64,000 bases of DNA from Mycoplasmopsis bovigenitalium. Its GTDB lineage: Bacteria; Bacillota_I; Bacilli_A; Mycoplasmatales; Metamycoplasmataceae. Each line of letters begins with the position of its first letter. The first letter of the stretch is position 1. This document shows, piece after piece, positions 42,708-55,491 of the stretch. The notes under the pieces were generated by a model, which saw only the letters and a program-made list of their open reading frames with translations, searched no databases and was not told the origin of the DNA. The position numbers were made by a program, and so were the translations under genes. The DNA lies in assembly GCF_002356075.1 (NCBI RefSeq), contig NZ_AP017902.1, forward strand, positions 186,001 through 250,000, written 5' to 3'.

Positions 42708-43373
42708 TTCAAAAAAGTTTTGTCTTGCTTGTTGTTTAACTTCTGAGCTTGTAGCAAATGGAATTCTGGTTGTGTAACCTTTTTCCGCAGCAACAACCAT
42801 TTTTGTAGGTCATTCTTGAATTGCGCTGTTTCATTCTAGAATAGTGTCGTTGTAAATTTCACGAGCTGCTGTAATTTCTTTTTGTAGGTATGAGTTTTGT
42901 TGTATTGCATCTCTAAGTGCGCTGTGTGCTTTTAGTTCTGGGTAGTTTTCAATTTGTAGATGTAAGCCTCTGATGGTTGTATCAATATTTGTTGCAACAT
43001 CATTTCTTGTGTCTTCATTAATGTTTACACCACTACGATATGCAGCGACAGTTTTCATAACATCTTTGTCTAGCTCTACAGATTTTGCAACAATGCTTGC
43101 CATATTTTGCATAATAATAACTCTTTGTTCTAGGTAGTTATCAATTTGAGAAGCATTGTGTTGCATTTTTTGTTCAACTTGTGCTAGATATGTTCTTGCC
43201 CGAACTTTTTTAAGCATAAAAATTAGCCCAGGAATAATAAATAATAGTCATAAAATAACAATAAATGCTTTAGTTCCTGCCCCAATTTTAACAGGTATTC
43301 TTTGATTTATAACATTAACATCACGACCATTTTCTAATGTTGGGCCATTCATTTCATCTAATTGATTTGACAT
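42705..43373 (-). CDS. lemA: LemA-family membrane protein
   Basis: 222 residues, AGGAGATTT upstream. A short N-terminal tail, one membrane helix (about 33-53, AFIVILWLLFIIPGLIFMLK) and a long helical domain with DNYLEQRVIIMQNMASIVAK and ENYPELKAHSALRDAIQQNS, as in LemA (PF04011). Function is unclear; LemA often stands beside membrane proteins such as the next gene upstream. Two TGA tryptophans near the C-terminus. Confidence 0.92.
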
Positions 43374-43453
43374 AATAAATCTCCTAAAAGTTAATTAAAA
43401 GTATTTGTGTAATTATTATACTCTAAATAGTGTTTTATTAATAAGTAATAGCG

Positions 43454-45241
43454 TTATTCTGGAAGATTAGACAACAATAAAACTTTAATGATTGAACCAC
43501 TTGAAATATAAGAGTCATTGGTAATGAATTTTTTGTTTTTTTCTTCTCAATCTTCATCAACCACTTGATTTTCAAAAGGAACTAATTCAATTTTTGTTTT
43601 ATTTATTTGTTCAATATATTCATCTCAATGAACTGGAACATGGTGAATTGCGCCATCACCACCTCGAACTGGTACATAGTCAACTCTTTTGAATACATCA
43701 TAACCTAGCGAATAAACATATGATTCTTGAATATTTTCGCCTTTAGTTATGTGAACTGTTTTTAATATTGATTGTGTTTTTGTGTTTGGATTATCGAATA
43801 GTTTTCTTGGTAAAAGATTAATTTGACTTTCAACTTCTAATGCACTTAATGGTGAAGTATTTGAGTTGTCGAATTCTCAATCAAAATCTTTTGTTTGCTG
43901 ATAAATTGGGATTGAAAAATATGGAGAAAATGCTCAATAAATTTTTCTAAAGCACTCCTTGTTGAATTTGTAAAATTTTTCTTTAATTGTATTAAATGAA
44001 TATTCATAAAAATCATGTCGATTATCAATTAAATTTATGTTTTGCAATATGTCATGGAATATTTGAGTTACTTTTTTATTTTTATGAAATGAGAATGTAT
44101 CTCCTACACCTATTTGATTATTTTCAAGCAAGTCACATAAATTTTGTTGTGCAAGTGGTGTGAATAATAATCTAAATTCAAGCTCATTATCTCTGTTTGG
44201 AGCATTTCAGTAAGCTTCAAATTTTGTGTTAGCAAGCGCGGTGAAATTGCGATCAGTATTTTTGCGTTTATCAATCTGTTTTTGTGTCTTTTTAACTAAT
44301 GATTTTCTTTGGTTTTCTGACAATTCATGTATTTTTTGGGAATTTCTTGAAAATGATAAATTAGGCGCCGCCATTGAGAAAAATGTTATTCAAGATGTAT
44401 CTGTGAAAAGCGGATAAGGTTTTATGACTTGAGCATGTAATACTTCAGTAACTGTTCTTTGAGAAACTTTTCCATCGTAGTTTGTGTATGTTTCACTGTA
44501 TTGGATGGTCAATGTGCCATGATATGTTTTATCAATAATTTGGTGTGATTTTTCAGTCTTTATAATAAATGGATTTCCATAAATTGAGCCGGATTGAACA
44601 TAGGTTGCCATTTTTTCAGCGTCATATGACTCATCTATATAACCATATTTATTTTTTAAATTGGCAATATCAGACATTTTTAAGCTTCTATTAAATTTGA
44701 TTATTGGTAATGATTCTGACAAAATTTTAAATTTTGTTCCTGGTTTGAATAATAATCTTAATGGAAGTGTCTGATTATATGCAATTTCTTTTTCATCAAA
44801 AAGTAGTTTTTCTACTTTATTTTTTTCATTTTTAGTTAATTTTATTTTTTTATTAATGTTAAGAATTTGATTAACAAGAAGTAAAACAAATAATGTTATT
44901 CCAAGCAATAATGAAATGATTCCGCCAATAAACATTTGCGATTTTGGTAAAATCGCGTACTTTATCACAAATATCAAACCAACAATTGCTGTAATCGAGG
45001 ATGCAACTATACCTATTATGTTAAAAATTGAGCCTGTTATCAATCCTTTTAGATGATTATTTACTGAAGCTAATTTCGCTTCGGTTTTATTAATTTTTTT
45101 AACTTGTTCAATGTTTTGTTCAACATTAATATTGGATTTTTCAACAAAATATTGGAAATGTTTGTCAATTATTTGATTATTCAGCTCATCGTATTGACCA
45201 AATTCTTTTAAAGGCTGATCTATTGTTTTTTCATTTTGCAT
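43454..45241 (-). CDS. Two-helix membrane protein beside LemA (DUF3137-like)
   Basis: 595 residues from ATG at 45241, GAGGTAAAT upstream, with several TGA tryptophans. Two membrane helices close together: about 73-97 (FNIIGIVASSITAIVGLIFV) and 103-128 (FIGGIISLLLGITLFVLLLV). The rest is cytoplasmic: a helical N-terminus and a C-terminal domain with SLYGNPF-like and DEYIEQINKTKIELVPFENQ stretches. The layout (two helices, then a phosphatase-like unknown domain) and place next to lemA fit DUF3137 proteins, but I cannot confirm it. Function unknown. Confidence 0.6.
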
Positions 45242-45276
45242 ATTTACCTCAAAATAATTTTACGAAATTAGTCGTT

Positions 45277-47070
45277 TTAGTTCTCAATATTTGTTTTTAA
45301 AATTTTTAAAAATGCTTCTTGCGGAACTTCAACTGAACCTAGCATTTTCATACGTTTTTTACCTTCTTTTTGTTTTTTAAGAAGTTTTTGACGGCGGGTT
45401 ACATCTCCACCATAAAGCTTAGCAGTAACATCTTTTCGATATGCTTTAATTGTTTCACGTGCAATGATTTTTCCGCCAATTGCAGCCTGAACAGGGACTT
45501 CAAAGTTTTGTCTTGGGATTGCTTCTTTTAATTTTTGGCAAAGTTCTCTAGCTCTTGGATAAGCGTTATCACGGTGAGTAATGATTGTAAAGGCGTCAAT
45601 TTTGTCACCATTTAGTAAAACATCAACTTTTACTAAATCAGTTTCTTTATAGCCAAATAAGTCATATTCAAATGATGCATAACCTTTTGTTGAGCTTTTT
45701 AATCTGTCAAAAAAGTCAACGACAATTTCGGCAAGTGGCATTTCATAAGTAATTTTGCTACGATTCCCATCTAATGATTCCATGTCTTTGTAAACGCCTC
45801 GTTTATTTTGACACAAGTCCATAACATTTCCAATAAAGTTATCTGGCACAATAATTGTTGCAAAAATATATGGTTCTTCAATGCGGTCAATGTATGTTTT
45901 ATCAGGTAATAAAGATGGATTAGATATCATTTCTAATGTTCCGTCAGTTTTATAAACTTTGTACTCAACTGATGGTGAAGTTGCAATTACTGAAATTGCG
46001 TATTCTCGATTTAGTCGTTCTTGCAAAATTTCCATATGCAACATGCCTAAAAAACCAACTCTAAAACCAAAACCAAGCGCTTTTGATGTTTCTTGCTCTC
46101 AAGATATTGATGAATCTGATAAAGAAATTTTTTCCAAACTTTCTTTTAATTCCATGTAGTCTCTTGTATCAATTGGGTAAAATCCAGTGAAAACTACGGG
46201 TTGTTTTTTCTTGTAACCTGGCAATGGTTTTTCCGCCGGCATTTCTGCAAGAGTTATAGTGTCACCAACACTAACTTCGCGAGCATCGCGAATTGTGGCG
46301 GCTACTCAACCAACTTCGCCAGCGCGCAATACATCTTTTTTAACTTCTCAAGGACTTTTCACACCAAGCTCGGAAACTTGATTCAATTTTCCATTGGACA
46401 TAAATTGAATTTTGTCATTTTTTTTCAATTGACCTTGAACAATTCTCACTAACATAACAACGCCGCGATACTCATCAAAGTATGAGTCGAATATCAATGC
46501 TTGTAAAGGTTTATTGTCATCTGCCTCAACTGGCGCTGGAATATATTTTTCAATAGCTTCAAGAACTTGTTCAATATTTAGTCCAGTTTTTGCTGAAATT
46601 GCTACAGCATTCGAGCAATCAAGACCAATAACTCTTTCAATTTCTTCTTTAGTTCTCTCGATGTCTGCTGAAGGCAAATCAATTTTGTTGATTATTGGGA
46701 TAATTGTCAAGTTATTTTCAATTGCTAAATAAACATTAGCAAGAGTTTGTGCTTCTATCCCTTGAGTAGCATCAACAATTAAAAGTGCACCCTCGGTAGC
46801 AGCTAGAGAACGCGAAACCTCATAAGTAAAGTCAACGTGCCCAGGAGTGTCTATCAAATGAAAAATGTAATCTTTATACTTGATTTGAACTGCGTTTAAT
46901 TTAATTGTTATTCCGCGTTCTCTTTCTAAGTCCATTGTGTCTAAAATTTGCTCTTCTAGATCACGTTTTGCAACTGTTTGCGTAAGTTCTAAAATACGGT
47001 CAGCTAATGTACTTTTTCCATGGTCAATATGCGCAATTATGGCAAAATTTCGAATTTTACTTTTGTCCAC
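45277..47070 (-). CDS. lepA: Elongation factor 4 (LepA)
   Basis: 597 residues; the start is GTG at 47070 with GGAGG seven bases upstream. G1 [10 protein letters not shown]2/G3 RERGITI and DTPGHVDF, G4 NKIDLP, then domains II-IV and the EF4-specific C-terminal domain ([20 protein letters not shown]). A ribosome-bound GTPase that back-translocates or assists assembly. Tryptophans are TGA. Monocistronic, divergent from the kinase gene at 47169. Confidence 0.98.
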
Positions 47071-47168
47071 TTTAACCTCCTTGAAAATGCATAAATATAA
47101 TATTATTTAATTTTAATATAAAATATTGAGTATTTGTTAAAATAATTCAGTAATTGTAAGGGAGCATC

Positions 47169-47897
47169 ATGAAAATTAAAATAGATAAAGGACATACTAA
47201 TATTTCTTATCGCGAAGGCGATGTTTTTGTGCAACAAAAAATGCGCAACGGCTTCAATCACGGGATTGATTATTCATTACTCAAACAATTTGATTTTGTT
47301 CCCAAACTTATTGAAAATGAATTCAATACGATAAAATGAGAATTTATTGAAGGTTATGAACCACAAATAAATTTTGACAACATTGAATTAATTGCAAAAC
47401 AAATTAAAATCATCCATAATTCAAAATTAAAATTCCCAAAAAATAATATTGCCGCTAGAATAAAAAGCTATCGCAAAACTTTTAATGAACTAAAACAAAA
47501 TGTTCCTGTTTTAAATGATTTTTATCGCTCAATAAACCAAACGCTAGCAAAAATGGACCGCTCAACTCCACTTCATAATGATTTGTGGCCATTCAATATG
47601 ATTGAAAATAATGGCAAAATTTACTTTGTTGATTGAGAATATGCCACAATGGGAGATAAACATTTTGAGTTGGCATACATAATCGAATCAAGCAATATGA
47701 GTAAAGATTTGGAACAAAAATTTTTAGAGGCTTATGGCGAATATAATCCATTATTTTTATTGCGTCATAAAATGCTAGTAAATTACATTGTAATTTTATG
47801 AGTTCACACTCAAACTCCTGCACCATTTAACACTGAAATGTATCAGCAAAGAATATATGATTATGCAATTGAACTCAAAAAAATGACTGGCAATTAG
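47169..47897 (+). CDS. Choline/aminoglycoside kinase-like phosphotransferase
   Basis: 242 residues, AAGGGAG upstream. Catalytic loop HNDLWPFNMI (HxDxxxxN) and metal-binding VDWEYATMGDKHFELA place it in the APH/choline kinase family. In mycoplasmas such proteins (LicA-like) may phosphorylate choline or another small alcohol for glycolipids; the substrate is not deducible. Tryptophans are TGA except one TGG in the catalytic loop. Its stop codon lies in the loop of its own terminator. Confidence 0.85.
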
Positions 47898-47908
47898 CCA
47901 GTTTTTTT
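47886..47908 (+). terminator. Terminator containing the stop codon of the kinase gene
   Basis: ACTGGC-AATTA-GCCAGT followed by TTTTTTTG. The TAG stop (47895-47897) straddles the loop and the second stem arm. Confidence 0.85.
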
Positions 47909-47982
47909 GCATTTTGTTTTAATAATTAATTAGAATGTAAATATAATTTATAATGTTAATTTGTAATCAATGGAGGCTTTTA

Positions 47983-50900
47983 ATGTTCACAGAAAACGAA
48001 AAAAAATATAAGGCAATTTTAGCTAATTTACTTGATGTTGCGCCAAATGATAGTGCTGTTTTGACCAAGGTAGATAATAAATATAATTTTGACTTATTTA
48101 AATTATTTGGACAAAATGTTTGCAATGAAATATATTACAAAAGTAACTTTGAAGTTGATATTATTGAAGAAAAATTAAGTGTTGCTGCGGACCAAATTGC
48201 GCAATGCACTCAAGCTGATGAAGTTATTGAGATTTTAAATCGTTTTGATATCGAACACGAGAATAAAATCAAGGGACTTAAAAGAGATTTTATTTCAACC
48301 AAAGCAAGAATTATTGAAGAGTTACAAAAACAATTTCAAAAGCAATCTGTTAAGTGAAAAATGTTTTTAACTAAAGCTAAAGAAGTTAATGAACAAAGCA
48401 ACACTTGACCTATTCACATTGGTTTTATGTTTGTAAAAGTAAAAATTGAAGATAAAGCCGTTTATGGACCACTATTTTTAAAGGAAGTAAACTTAGTTAT
48501 CGAGAATGCTAGACCAAAATTGCAATCAGCTGGGGATATTAAACCTAATGAAAAATTACTTTTCTTACTAACCAATGCCAATTTTGATTTTGATACAAAC
48601 TTTGATATTTCAGAACTATCCATTGATGAAGTGGTCAAAAGAGTGCGTGGAGTTTGGTCAAAAATTTATACTAATATTCCTAAACCAACAAGTATTTTTA
48701 ATAATTATTTAAGCGAAGAGATTGTAAATGAATCTGTTGAATTTTGCCCTGGGATGGTGCTTGGTTTATTCCAACCTTCTGGTGGCTATATAAGAAATAG
48801 AATGATGCAAATAATCAAAAATAACGAATTAAATTCGATATTTACTTCCGATTTTCGGAAAGCAATCCATTCAAAAAGAATTGATGATTATTTATTCGAT
48901 GAGCGCAAAAGTTTGTTCAAAATAACTCCAACAAACTATAGTCAAGACAAGGCAATTGCTTCTTCATTGTTGCAAAATACATTGATTTGAGGCCCTCCGG
49001 GCACAGGTAAATCGCAAACAATTGTAAATTTACTTGCAAATATCCTAGTTTATAAAAAAACAGCACTAGTTTGTTCTCAGAAAAAAGCGGCACTTGATGT
49101 TATTTTAAAAAGACTTGGTTCATTGAGAATATTTTGTTTGCCTATTTTGTATTCAAGGGCTAATGCGAACAAAAAAGCTTTCTATAAACCTTTACAACAA
49201 TACATAGATTTTCTTGAATATTTTAATGAAGAAAACAAGCTAAAAAGATTGTCAATTATTAATAAAAGCGAAAAAGACTTTGTTGATAAAATTGGTGAAT
49301 TAAAACAAAATCCACGCTTTGATTCAGTTGCTAAAATTTTAAGTAGAATTAAGCCGTATTTTGAAAAATTAACTTTTGAGGCATGAAATCTACTGTTTCA
49401 ATTACCAAATATTTTAGTTTATCCAGAGATTGTCAAATTCGAATCTCTTAGAGAAGCTCAAAAATGAATGTTAAAAAATAACAAAGTGCAATGGTCATTT
49501 TTCTCACAAAAAAGAAGAAAAGTTTCACAAACTACTGAAAAAATATTCAATATTTTCAATAATACAGGTCTTAATGTTTCCGAACTAACTCAAATTGTAA
49601 GCGAACTTGAACCAGATGATTTTAACTTAATCAAAAACATGCTTGAAATTACCAATATCAAGCAAAATGAATTGATTAGTGATGAAAATGAATTAAAAAA
49701 ATATATTGCAACATATATTATTGAGCGAATGGAAAATCTTACTCAAGAAGAAAAAGAGCAATACACTGAATTTTCTTCAACAATAAGAACAGCTAAATTA
49801 GAGCCATATAAATTTATTAACTACTTTACTTCATTAATTAAAAAAATGTTCCCAATTGTTATTATTACCCCTGAAGTTGATATGTCAAGTTGAGAAAAAA
49901 ATGAATTTGACTATGCAATTTTAGATGAATCAAGCCAAATATTTGTTGAAAAAGGATTGCCTGTTGTATATTTAGCAAAAACTAAAGTTTTAGCAGGTGA
50001 CCAAGAACAAATGAAGCCTTCTAACTGATTTGGAATCAGGGTTAATGATGATGAAACAGTTTACGGAATGACCGAATCATTGCTAGACTTTGGTCAAGCT
50101 GTCAAAATCCATAATATTTTACTTAACAAAAACTATCGTTCAAATCATGCTGCATTAATGACATTTAGTTCTAAACATTTTTACAATTCTGACTTAGATG
50201 TTATTGATTCGGGATTGGTTGAATCAAATTCAAAACCTGTTGAAGTAATCGAGGCGAATGGAGTATGAGAAAATAACCAAAACCTTGTTGAAACTCAAAT
50301 AGCCCTTAATTTAACTAAAGATTCATTAAACAATTACGAAAAAATCATTCTATTGTGCTTCAATAGTAAACAACAAGAATATTTAACAAAAACAATTTTT
50401 GAAAAATATCCTGAATTGGAAATTGCAATGAAAAATGAAACTTTATTACTTAGAAATATTGAAAATATTCAAGGCGATGAAGCTGACTTGGTTATTGCAA
50501 TGGTTGGATATGATAAGAATGCAACTATTCACTCAACATATGTTGGTCGTCCAGGCGGTAAAAATGCATTAAACGTGGCGATTTCTCGTGCAAAAGATAA
50601 AATGATTGTTGTTAAATCATTAAAATCCGAAGATGTTAAAATAACTACTGAAAATGAAAATCTTTATGCTTTTAAAAAGTGGCTCGAATTCCTAGAATTA
50701 AATGATGAACAAAGAAAAGACTTTTTAAATATCAGTAAAAAAAGAAAATTAAATAGTGATTCTGAATTCGCAATTGAAGAAAGCGAATTATTTATAGAAA
50801 TTGAAAATTATTTACACCAAATTTCAGATGGAAAGAATTGAATTTCTATTCATAAACATCAAACACTAGGTACAATAAATGTTGACTTTTTAATTAAACA

Positions 50901-51576
50901 AAATGGTCAAAATGCATTTGTAATTATTGTTGATAATTTCGATTATTCCGGAAGTTATGATAAATATTTACAGTTTAATGACTTGTGCAAATTTATTGAA
51001 ACCAAGAAATATGATTTGTTCAAGGTTTCTAAACTTAATTGACATGAATTATCAAGTAGAATTAAAGAAAAAATCTACTCATTTACTGAAATTCAAACAA
51101 CAAATGAGGTTTTTGAGCCAAACAATGAATCGCAAACTACAATTAATAAAATTGAAGAAGAAAATATCGTTACTAGTGTTGAACAATACAAAAATAATTT
51201 AAGACACGACACTGAAAACTATGATATTTTAGAGGGTGAAGAAGAAAATTTTGTTGAAGAAAAAAATAACACTGATTTATTTTATGATAATGCTTCTATC
51301 ACACAAGAACAAATTGATGAAGAATTAGATAAATTCACTAATGAAATAAATGAAGATGAATTAACTAATTCAATGGAAAAATCTTTATTTAGGGAAAATT
51401 CTACACAACAAAATCAATTAAATGACAATGCGCAAAATGACGATTTTTTCACTTCTGAAACTCAAATTACTCAATCAAATGATTCAATGAATTTTGAAAT
51501 TAGCGAAGATAATCAAACTGATGAATATTCATTAACTGCCGAAAAGAACGCAATGAATAATGTTTTTGACAAATAA
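47983..51576 (+). CDS. SF1 (Upf1-like) helicase with C-terminal nuclease-like domain
   Basis: 1197 residues from ATG at 47983, TGGAGG upstream. Walker A GPPGTGKSQT near residue 340, DESSQI (DExxQ box), LAGDQEQMKPSNW, LNKNYRSNH, then motif V/VI region NIQGDEADLVIAMVGYD and LNVAISRAKDKMIVV. These are the motifs of superfamily 1B helicases. After about residue 945 comes WISIHKHQTLGTINVDFLIK...AFVIIVDN, which resembles the Vsr-like nuclease domain found at the end of such helicases but with only part of its acidic residues. The last 130 residues are acidic and Asn/Gln-rich. Many tryptophans are TGA. Role in repair or defence unknown. Confidence 0.85.
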
Positions 51577-51600
51577 AAAGCCGTTTGCTCGGCTTTTTAT
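51574..51600. terminator. Bidirectional terminator between helicase and pgi
   Basis: AAAAAGCCG-TTTGCT-CGGCTTTTT. It serves the plus-strand helicase and, read the other way, the minus-strand pgi; the pgi stop codon is inside the T-run. Confidence 0.85.
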
Positions 51601-52886
51601 ATTTCAGGAAGAATTTTGCTCATATTTGACTTATATACACCCACGCCAGGTTGATTAAATGGATTTACTCCAAGTAAATAAGCTGACATAGTTAAAGAAA
51701 TCATAAAGAATTGGAATATATAACCTAAATTGTATTCGTCAAATTTATCAAACTCAATTACTATATTGGGAATGTTTGCGTCAATATTGTGTGCTTGCAA
51801 GGTCGCTTCAAATACTGCTCAATTTACTTTGTGTAATGATTTTCCATCAAGATAATTGATTTTATCTAAATTTTCCTCATCTTTTGTCAAAAAGTAATCA
51901 ACATTAGGGTTTTTTAACACCAGTGAAGTCTCAAATAAGATTTTAGACCCTTCTTGAATAAATTGACCAAGTGAATGCAAGTCCGTTGAAAACATTGTTG
52001 AAGCGGGAAAAATTCCCCTACCATTTTTCCCTTCGCTTTCTGCATATAATTGTTTTCATCATTCTTGAATTTGTCTTAGTTTTGGTTCATATGAAACAAA
52101 TAATTCAAGCGAGTAATTTTGCTTGCTTAAAATGTGTCTTGTAACAGCGTATTGATATGCTTCATTGTCTTTAATAAGATGCGACGAGTTATCTTTAATA
52201 GCTTGTTGTGCTCCTAATAAAATGTCATTTGTATTCAATCCTGCACACATGAATGGAAAAATTCCAACTGGACTTAAAACACTGAAACGACCACCCACAT
52301 CATCAGGAATTATCAATGTTTTATAGCCCTTTTTATCAGCTAATTCGCGCAGTACACCATTTTTTTCATCAGTTGTTGCAACAATTAAATCTTTTGCCCT
52401 TACCGCCCCTACTTTTGCTTCTAAAAGCTTTCTAAACTCTCTAAATGCAATAGCAGTTTCAAGAGTTTTACCGCTTTTTGAAATAACATTAATTGCAAAG
52501 CGTTTATTTTCAACATATTTTAATTGCGATGCAAGACTTTCTGAACTAACATTGTAGCCACTAAAAACTAATTCCATACTAGGTTTTTTAATTGAGTATT
52601 GTCCATAGATAAATTCATAGCCAGCAAGCGCGCCTAAATATGAGCCACCAACTCCAATAACTACAACTGTTTCAATTCCCATATTTATTCATTTTTGATT
52701 GATATTGGTCATTTTTTGGTATTCATCATTATTTAGTTTAAAAGGTAATTCCATTCAACCTAATCAATCTTTTTCAGTAACTGTTTTTGCCTTAATTGAA
52801 TTATGAATTTTAGAAACTTTTTCTTGATACTTGTCAAGTTCGCTATATTTAATTGCTTTATCAATCTTTAAATTTATTGTTTTCAT
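51597..52886 (-). CDS. pgi: Glucose-6-phosphate isomerase
   Basis: 429 residues, TTAGGAG upstream. VVVIGVGGSYLGALAGYEFI, VISKSGKTLETAIAFREFRK, DDVGGRFSVLSPVGIFPF, EWWKQLYAESEGKNG and LGVNPFNQPGVGVYKSNM carry the active-site residues. It interconverts glucose-6-P and fructose-6-P. All four Trp I checked are TGA. A decayed paralogue lies directly upstream with a gap of eight bases. Confidence 0.96.
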
Positions 52887-52894
52887 TTTAACTC

Positions 52895-54130
52895 CTAATT
52901 AAATGGATTTTTTCTTTTTATGTATCACTCGAATATGTTTGCTCAATAAATAAAACAAACTAATGAACCTAAAACAAACTCTGAATTAGAATTTAGTTCA
53001 ATAACAATTGTTTGAGTGTGTGCGACATTGTTGAATGTATTAAGAATCCCATCAAAACTTAATGATGTAAAGTGGCTTAACCTGTTTTGCTTAAATTTTG
53101 GCACACCATCATTAACCAGCAACTCAGGTGTTATTCGATAGTCATGTTTTAAACTATTAATATGAATTAAACTTACAAAAAAATTATTCATAGTTAGCGT
53201 GTATGGTCCATAGGTATAAATATCATTAGGAAAAATAATTGATGTTGACCAAAAGTTATTTTTGATGCTTTTTGAATTATTTAATAATAGATAATTATTG
53301 AATAGATTTTTGACCGATTCATTTGTAAATGTCAATAAATGCGTCTGTTTGTTTTGTTTAAGTTCTGCCAAAGCATATGCGTATTGAAAAGCTAAGTTAT
53401 CTTTAATATTTTCGCCTGAATAATCTTGACTTGCGACTACATATCCTTCTAAAACATTGGAAATATCAACGCCTTTTAAAAATAATAATAAAAGGTTAAT
53501 TTCGCTAAAAAATGAGTGTTTTTCATCAAGGATATTAGGTATTATTAACCGGTTTTTTTCTTCAACATCAATAAAATTTAACTGTTGCTCAATTATTTCT
53601 TTACCAATAATAAAAGACTTATCTAATGTGCGATAATAGCCAAAATTTACTTGTAAATAATTCAACATCATTTTTACGAATTCAATAAAGTTTAAATTGA
53701 ATTCGGATAATTTTGAAAATATAAAAGAAGTAGTTTCGAAGTCAAATGTATTTTTTATATATTTAAATTGACTAAATCATTTATTTATTGGTTCATCAGA
53801 ATTTATGAATATGTAATTAATTTTGTTATCTGTTAAGGTATCGAATTTGAATATAAAATCTAATCCACCAACAAAATTATTATAAGTAATTGTATCTGTG
53901 AAAATTATTAAGGTTTTAGTGTTTTTGGAAATTATTAATTGTGAAATTTTTTGAATTTCTAAAATATTATTCGCGCTGAAATTTAGCGCTAGTTCATGAA
54001 AACCAAAGTTTTCAAATCCGTCTATATTTTTTCGCCTAATTCTATGAATTATGTCAATTGCTTTTGCTACTAAATCATCATTATTAAAGTCCGGATAATA
54101 ATTATAAAATTTAAGATTTAACCTTGCCAT
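52895..54130 (-). CDS. Divergent, probably non-catalytic Pgi paralogue
   Basis: 411 residues with at least four TGA tryptophans, start ATG at 54130 with GAGGAT upstream. It aligns by eye with the neighbouring Pgi: LIIFTDTITYNNFVGGLDFI with VVVIGVGGSYLGALAGYEFI; VLEGYVVASQDYSGENIKDN with ILLGAQQAIKDNSSHLIKDN; NLAFQYAYALAELKQ with EAYQYAVTRHILSKQ; the end FEWYIKRKNPFN with MSAYLLGVNPFN. The GGS sugar-phosphate loop, SKSGKTLE and ESEGKNG motifs are gone. It stays open over 411 codons, so it is likely kept for another role. A regulator or partner of Pgi is possible. Confidence 0.65.
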
Positions 54131-54132
54131 GA

Positions 54133-54483
54133 TTATCCTCTTTTGCGTGCTTTATAATTTTGTATTTCCATATTTATTGATTTTTTTAGGTTCTCAAAAC
54201 CATGTTTTGTTTCTTTCAATTCTTCAATGAATGGACTTTTAGAATAGTAACTATGATTCATTTTAAAATTACCTATTCCAGTCTTAGTTTGGTTATTAAT
54301 TTCTTCAACATAGAAGTTAACTTTATGACGTAGTTTAAAATCATTATACAAGTTTTTTCAACCTCAATCGGTTATGTTTTTTTTAGGTATTTCAAAAACA
54401 TATTTTTTAGTAGTTTGCACTGTTATTCCGTCATTGCAAATATGAATTATTTTTCCAAATAAAATATCACCTTTTTTATTCAT
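54133..54483 (-). CDS. Small S1-domain-like RNA-binding protein
   Basis: 116 residues. The first 65 (GDILFGKIIHICNDGITVQT, KYVFEIPKKNITDWGW, NFYVEEINNQTK) have the five-strand pattern of an S1/OB fold, like Firmicute YugI/CvfD; the tail is basic (MEIQNYKARKRG). It probably binds RNA or the 30S subunit. TATAAT ends six bases before the ATG and there is no ribosome binding site. It heads a run with the Pgi paralogue (gap two bases) and pgi. Confidence 0.65.
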
Positions 54484-54489
54484 ATTTGT

Positions 54490-54495
54490 ATTATA
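54490..54495 (-). promoter_or_regulatory. -10 box of a probable leaderless operon
   Basis: TATAAT on the minus strand, six bases before the ATG at 54483. Confidence 0.65.
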
Positions 54496-54696
54496 AATGA
54501 AAATTAAAATATCATAAGAGATTATTAAAAATGAACACACTCAGCTTTGGATATCTTGTAATTTTACTAATTAATTCATTTTTCAATTGAATTGGTAAAA
54601 AATAATTGCTTAAAAAATTGCTATCATTTTTTGTTTTTTTAATATAATTTTGTTATCTATATTTATATAGATTTAAATATTAATTTAGGAGTATTA

Positions 54697-55479
54697 ATGT
54701 CAAACAAAATAATGGCCTCAACAGAGCTAGCTTACTACATTTCATTAGAGCAAGATGTTTTGCTAGACTCACTTAGAAAATACAAGAATAAAGTACAAAA
54801 AATTTCTCAAAACCTAGATCACACTAGAGTTAGTCAAGATGAATACTTTAGAATTAAACATAATTTTGCTCACGTTGAAGAGTTAATCACGGACTTACTA
54901 CAAGTTAAAACTTATAGTTTCCATGAAGAAACAAAATTAGCATTTGAAGAATTAAAAATTGCTATAAGCGACATAATCCAAAAACTTTGCATCGATTACA
55001 CAGTTGAAGATGCACCTCAAACACAAGCGTATACAAAAAATGAAAATGGAATTTTTGAATTAGTTTCATTTGAAACATCATATGTATTAAACAATGATAA
55101 ATTTATTATTTTTGAGCCAGTTAATGAATACAAATACACTCATATAACTGCAAGCTTTGTTGAAGAATCAACTACCGAAATGCATGAACCTGTTCAAGAA
55201 ACACAAACTACAGTAACAACACAAGAAGAAATGAAAGAAGTTGTTGAAGAAAACCAAGAAAAAGAAGATGAAGCAATTGAAATTATTGAGCTAAAAACAG
55301 AAGTTAAAGAAGCTAAAAATGATGAAATAGCAAGAACAACAAATTACTACTTTACAAAAGAGTCAAGATGAACATGATTGTTTGTATTTCTTTTAGCAAT
55401 TGTTTTAATTGCTGTAGTAGTTTTAGTTGGTTTGCATTTAATTGATTCGTTAACAATCAATGGTATTTTCAACAAGTAG
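54697..55479 (+). CDS. Tail-anchored membrane protein of unknown function
   Basis: 260 residues, AGGAG upstream. Residues 1-105 are helical and charged (SLEQDVLLDSLRKYKNKVQK, NFAHVEELITDLLQVK). Residues about 150-215 are a Glu/Thr-rich, low-complexity segment. One membrane helix near the C-terminus (about 227-250, LFVFLLAIVLIAVVVLVGLH) with a short tail. This suggests a protein with its bulk in the cytoplasm, or outside if the N-terminus is exported; no signal peptide is seen. Precedes glyS by 12 bases, perhaps cotranscribed. Two Trp near the helix are TGA. Confidence 0.75.
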
Positions 55480-55491
55480 AAATTAAAAAAT

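Noticed and set aside
45277-47070. LepA starting at an internal ATG
   Set aside because: The GTG at 47070 has GGAGG seven bases upstream and gives the family's usual N-terminus ([14 protein letters not shown]).
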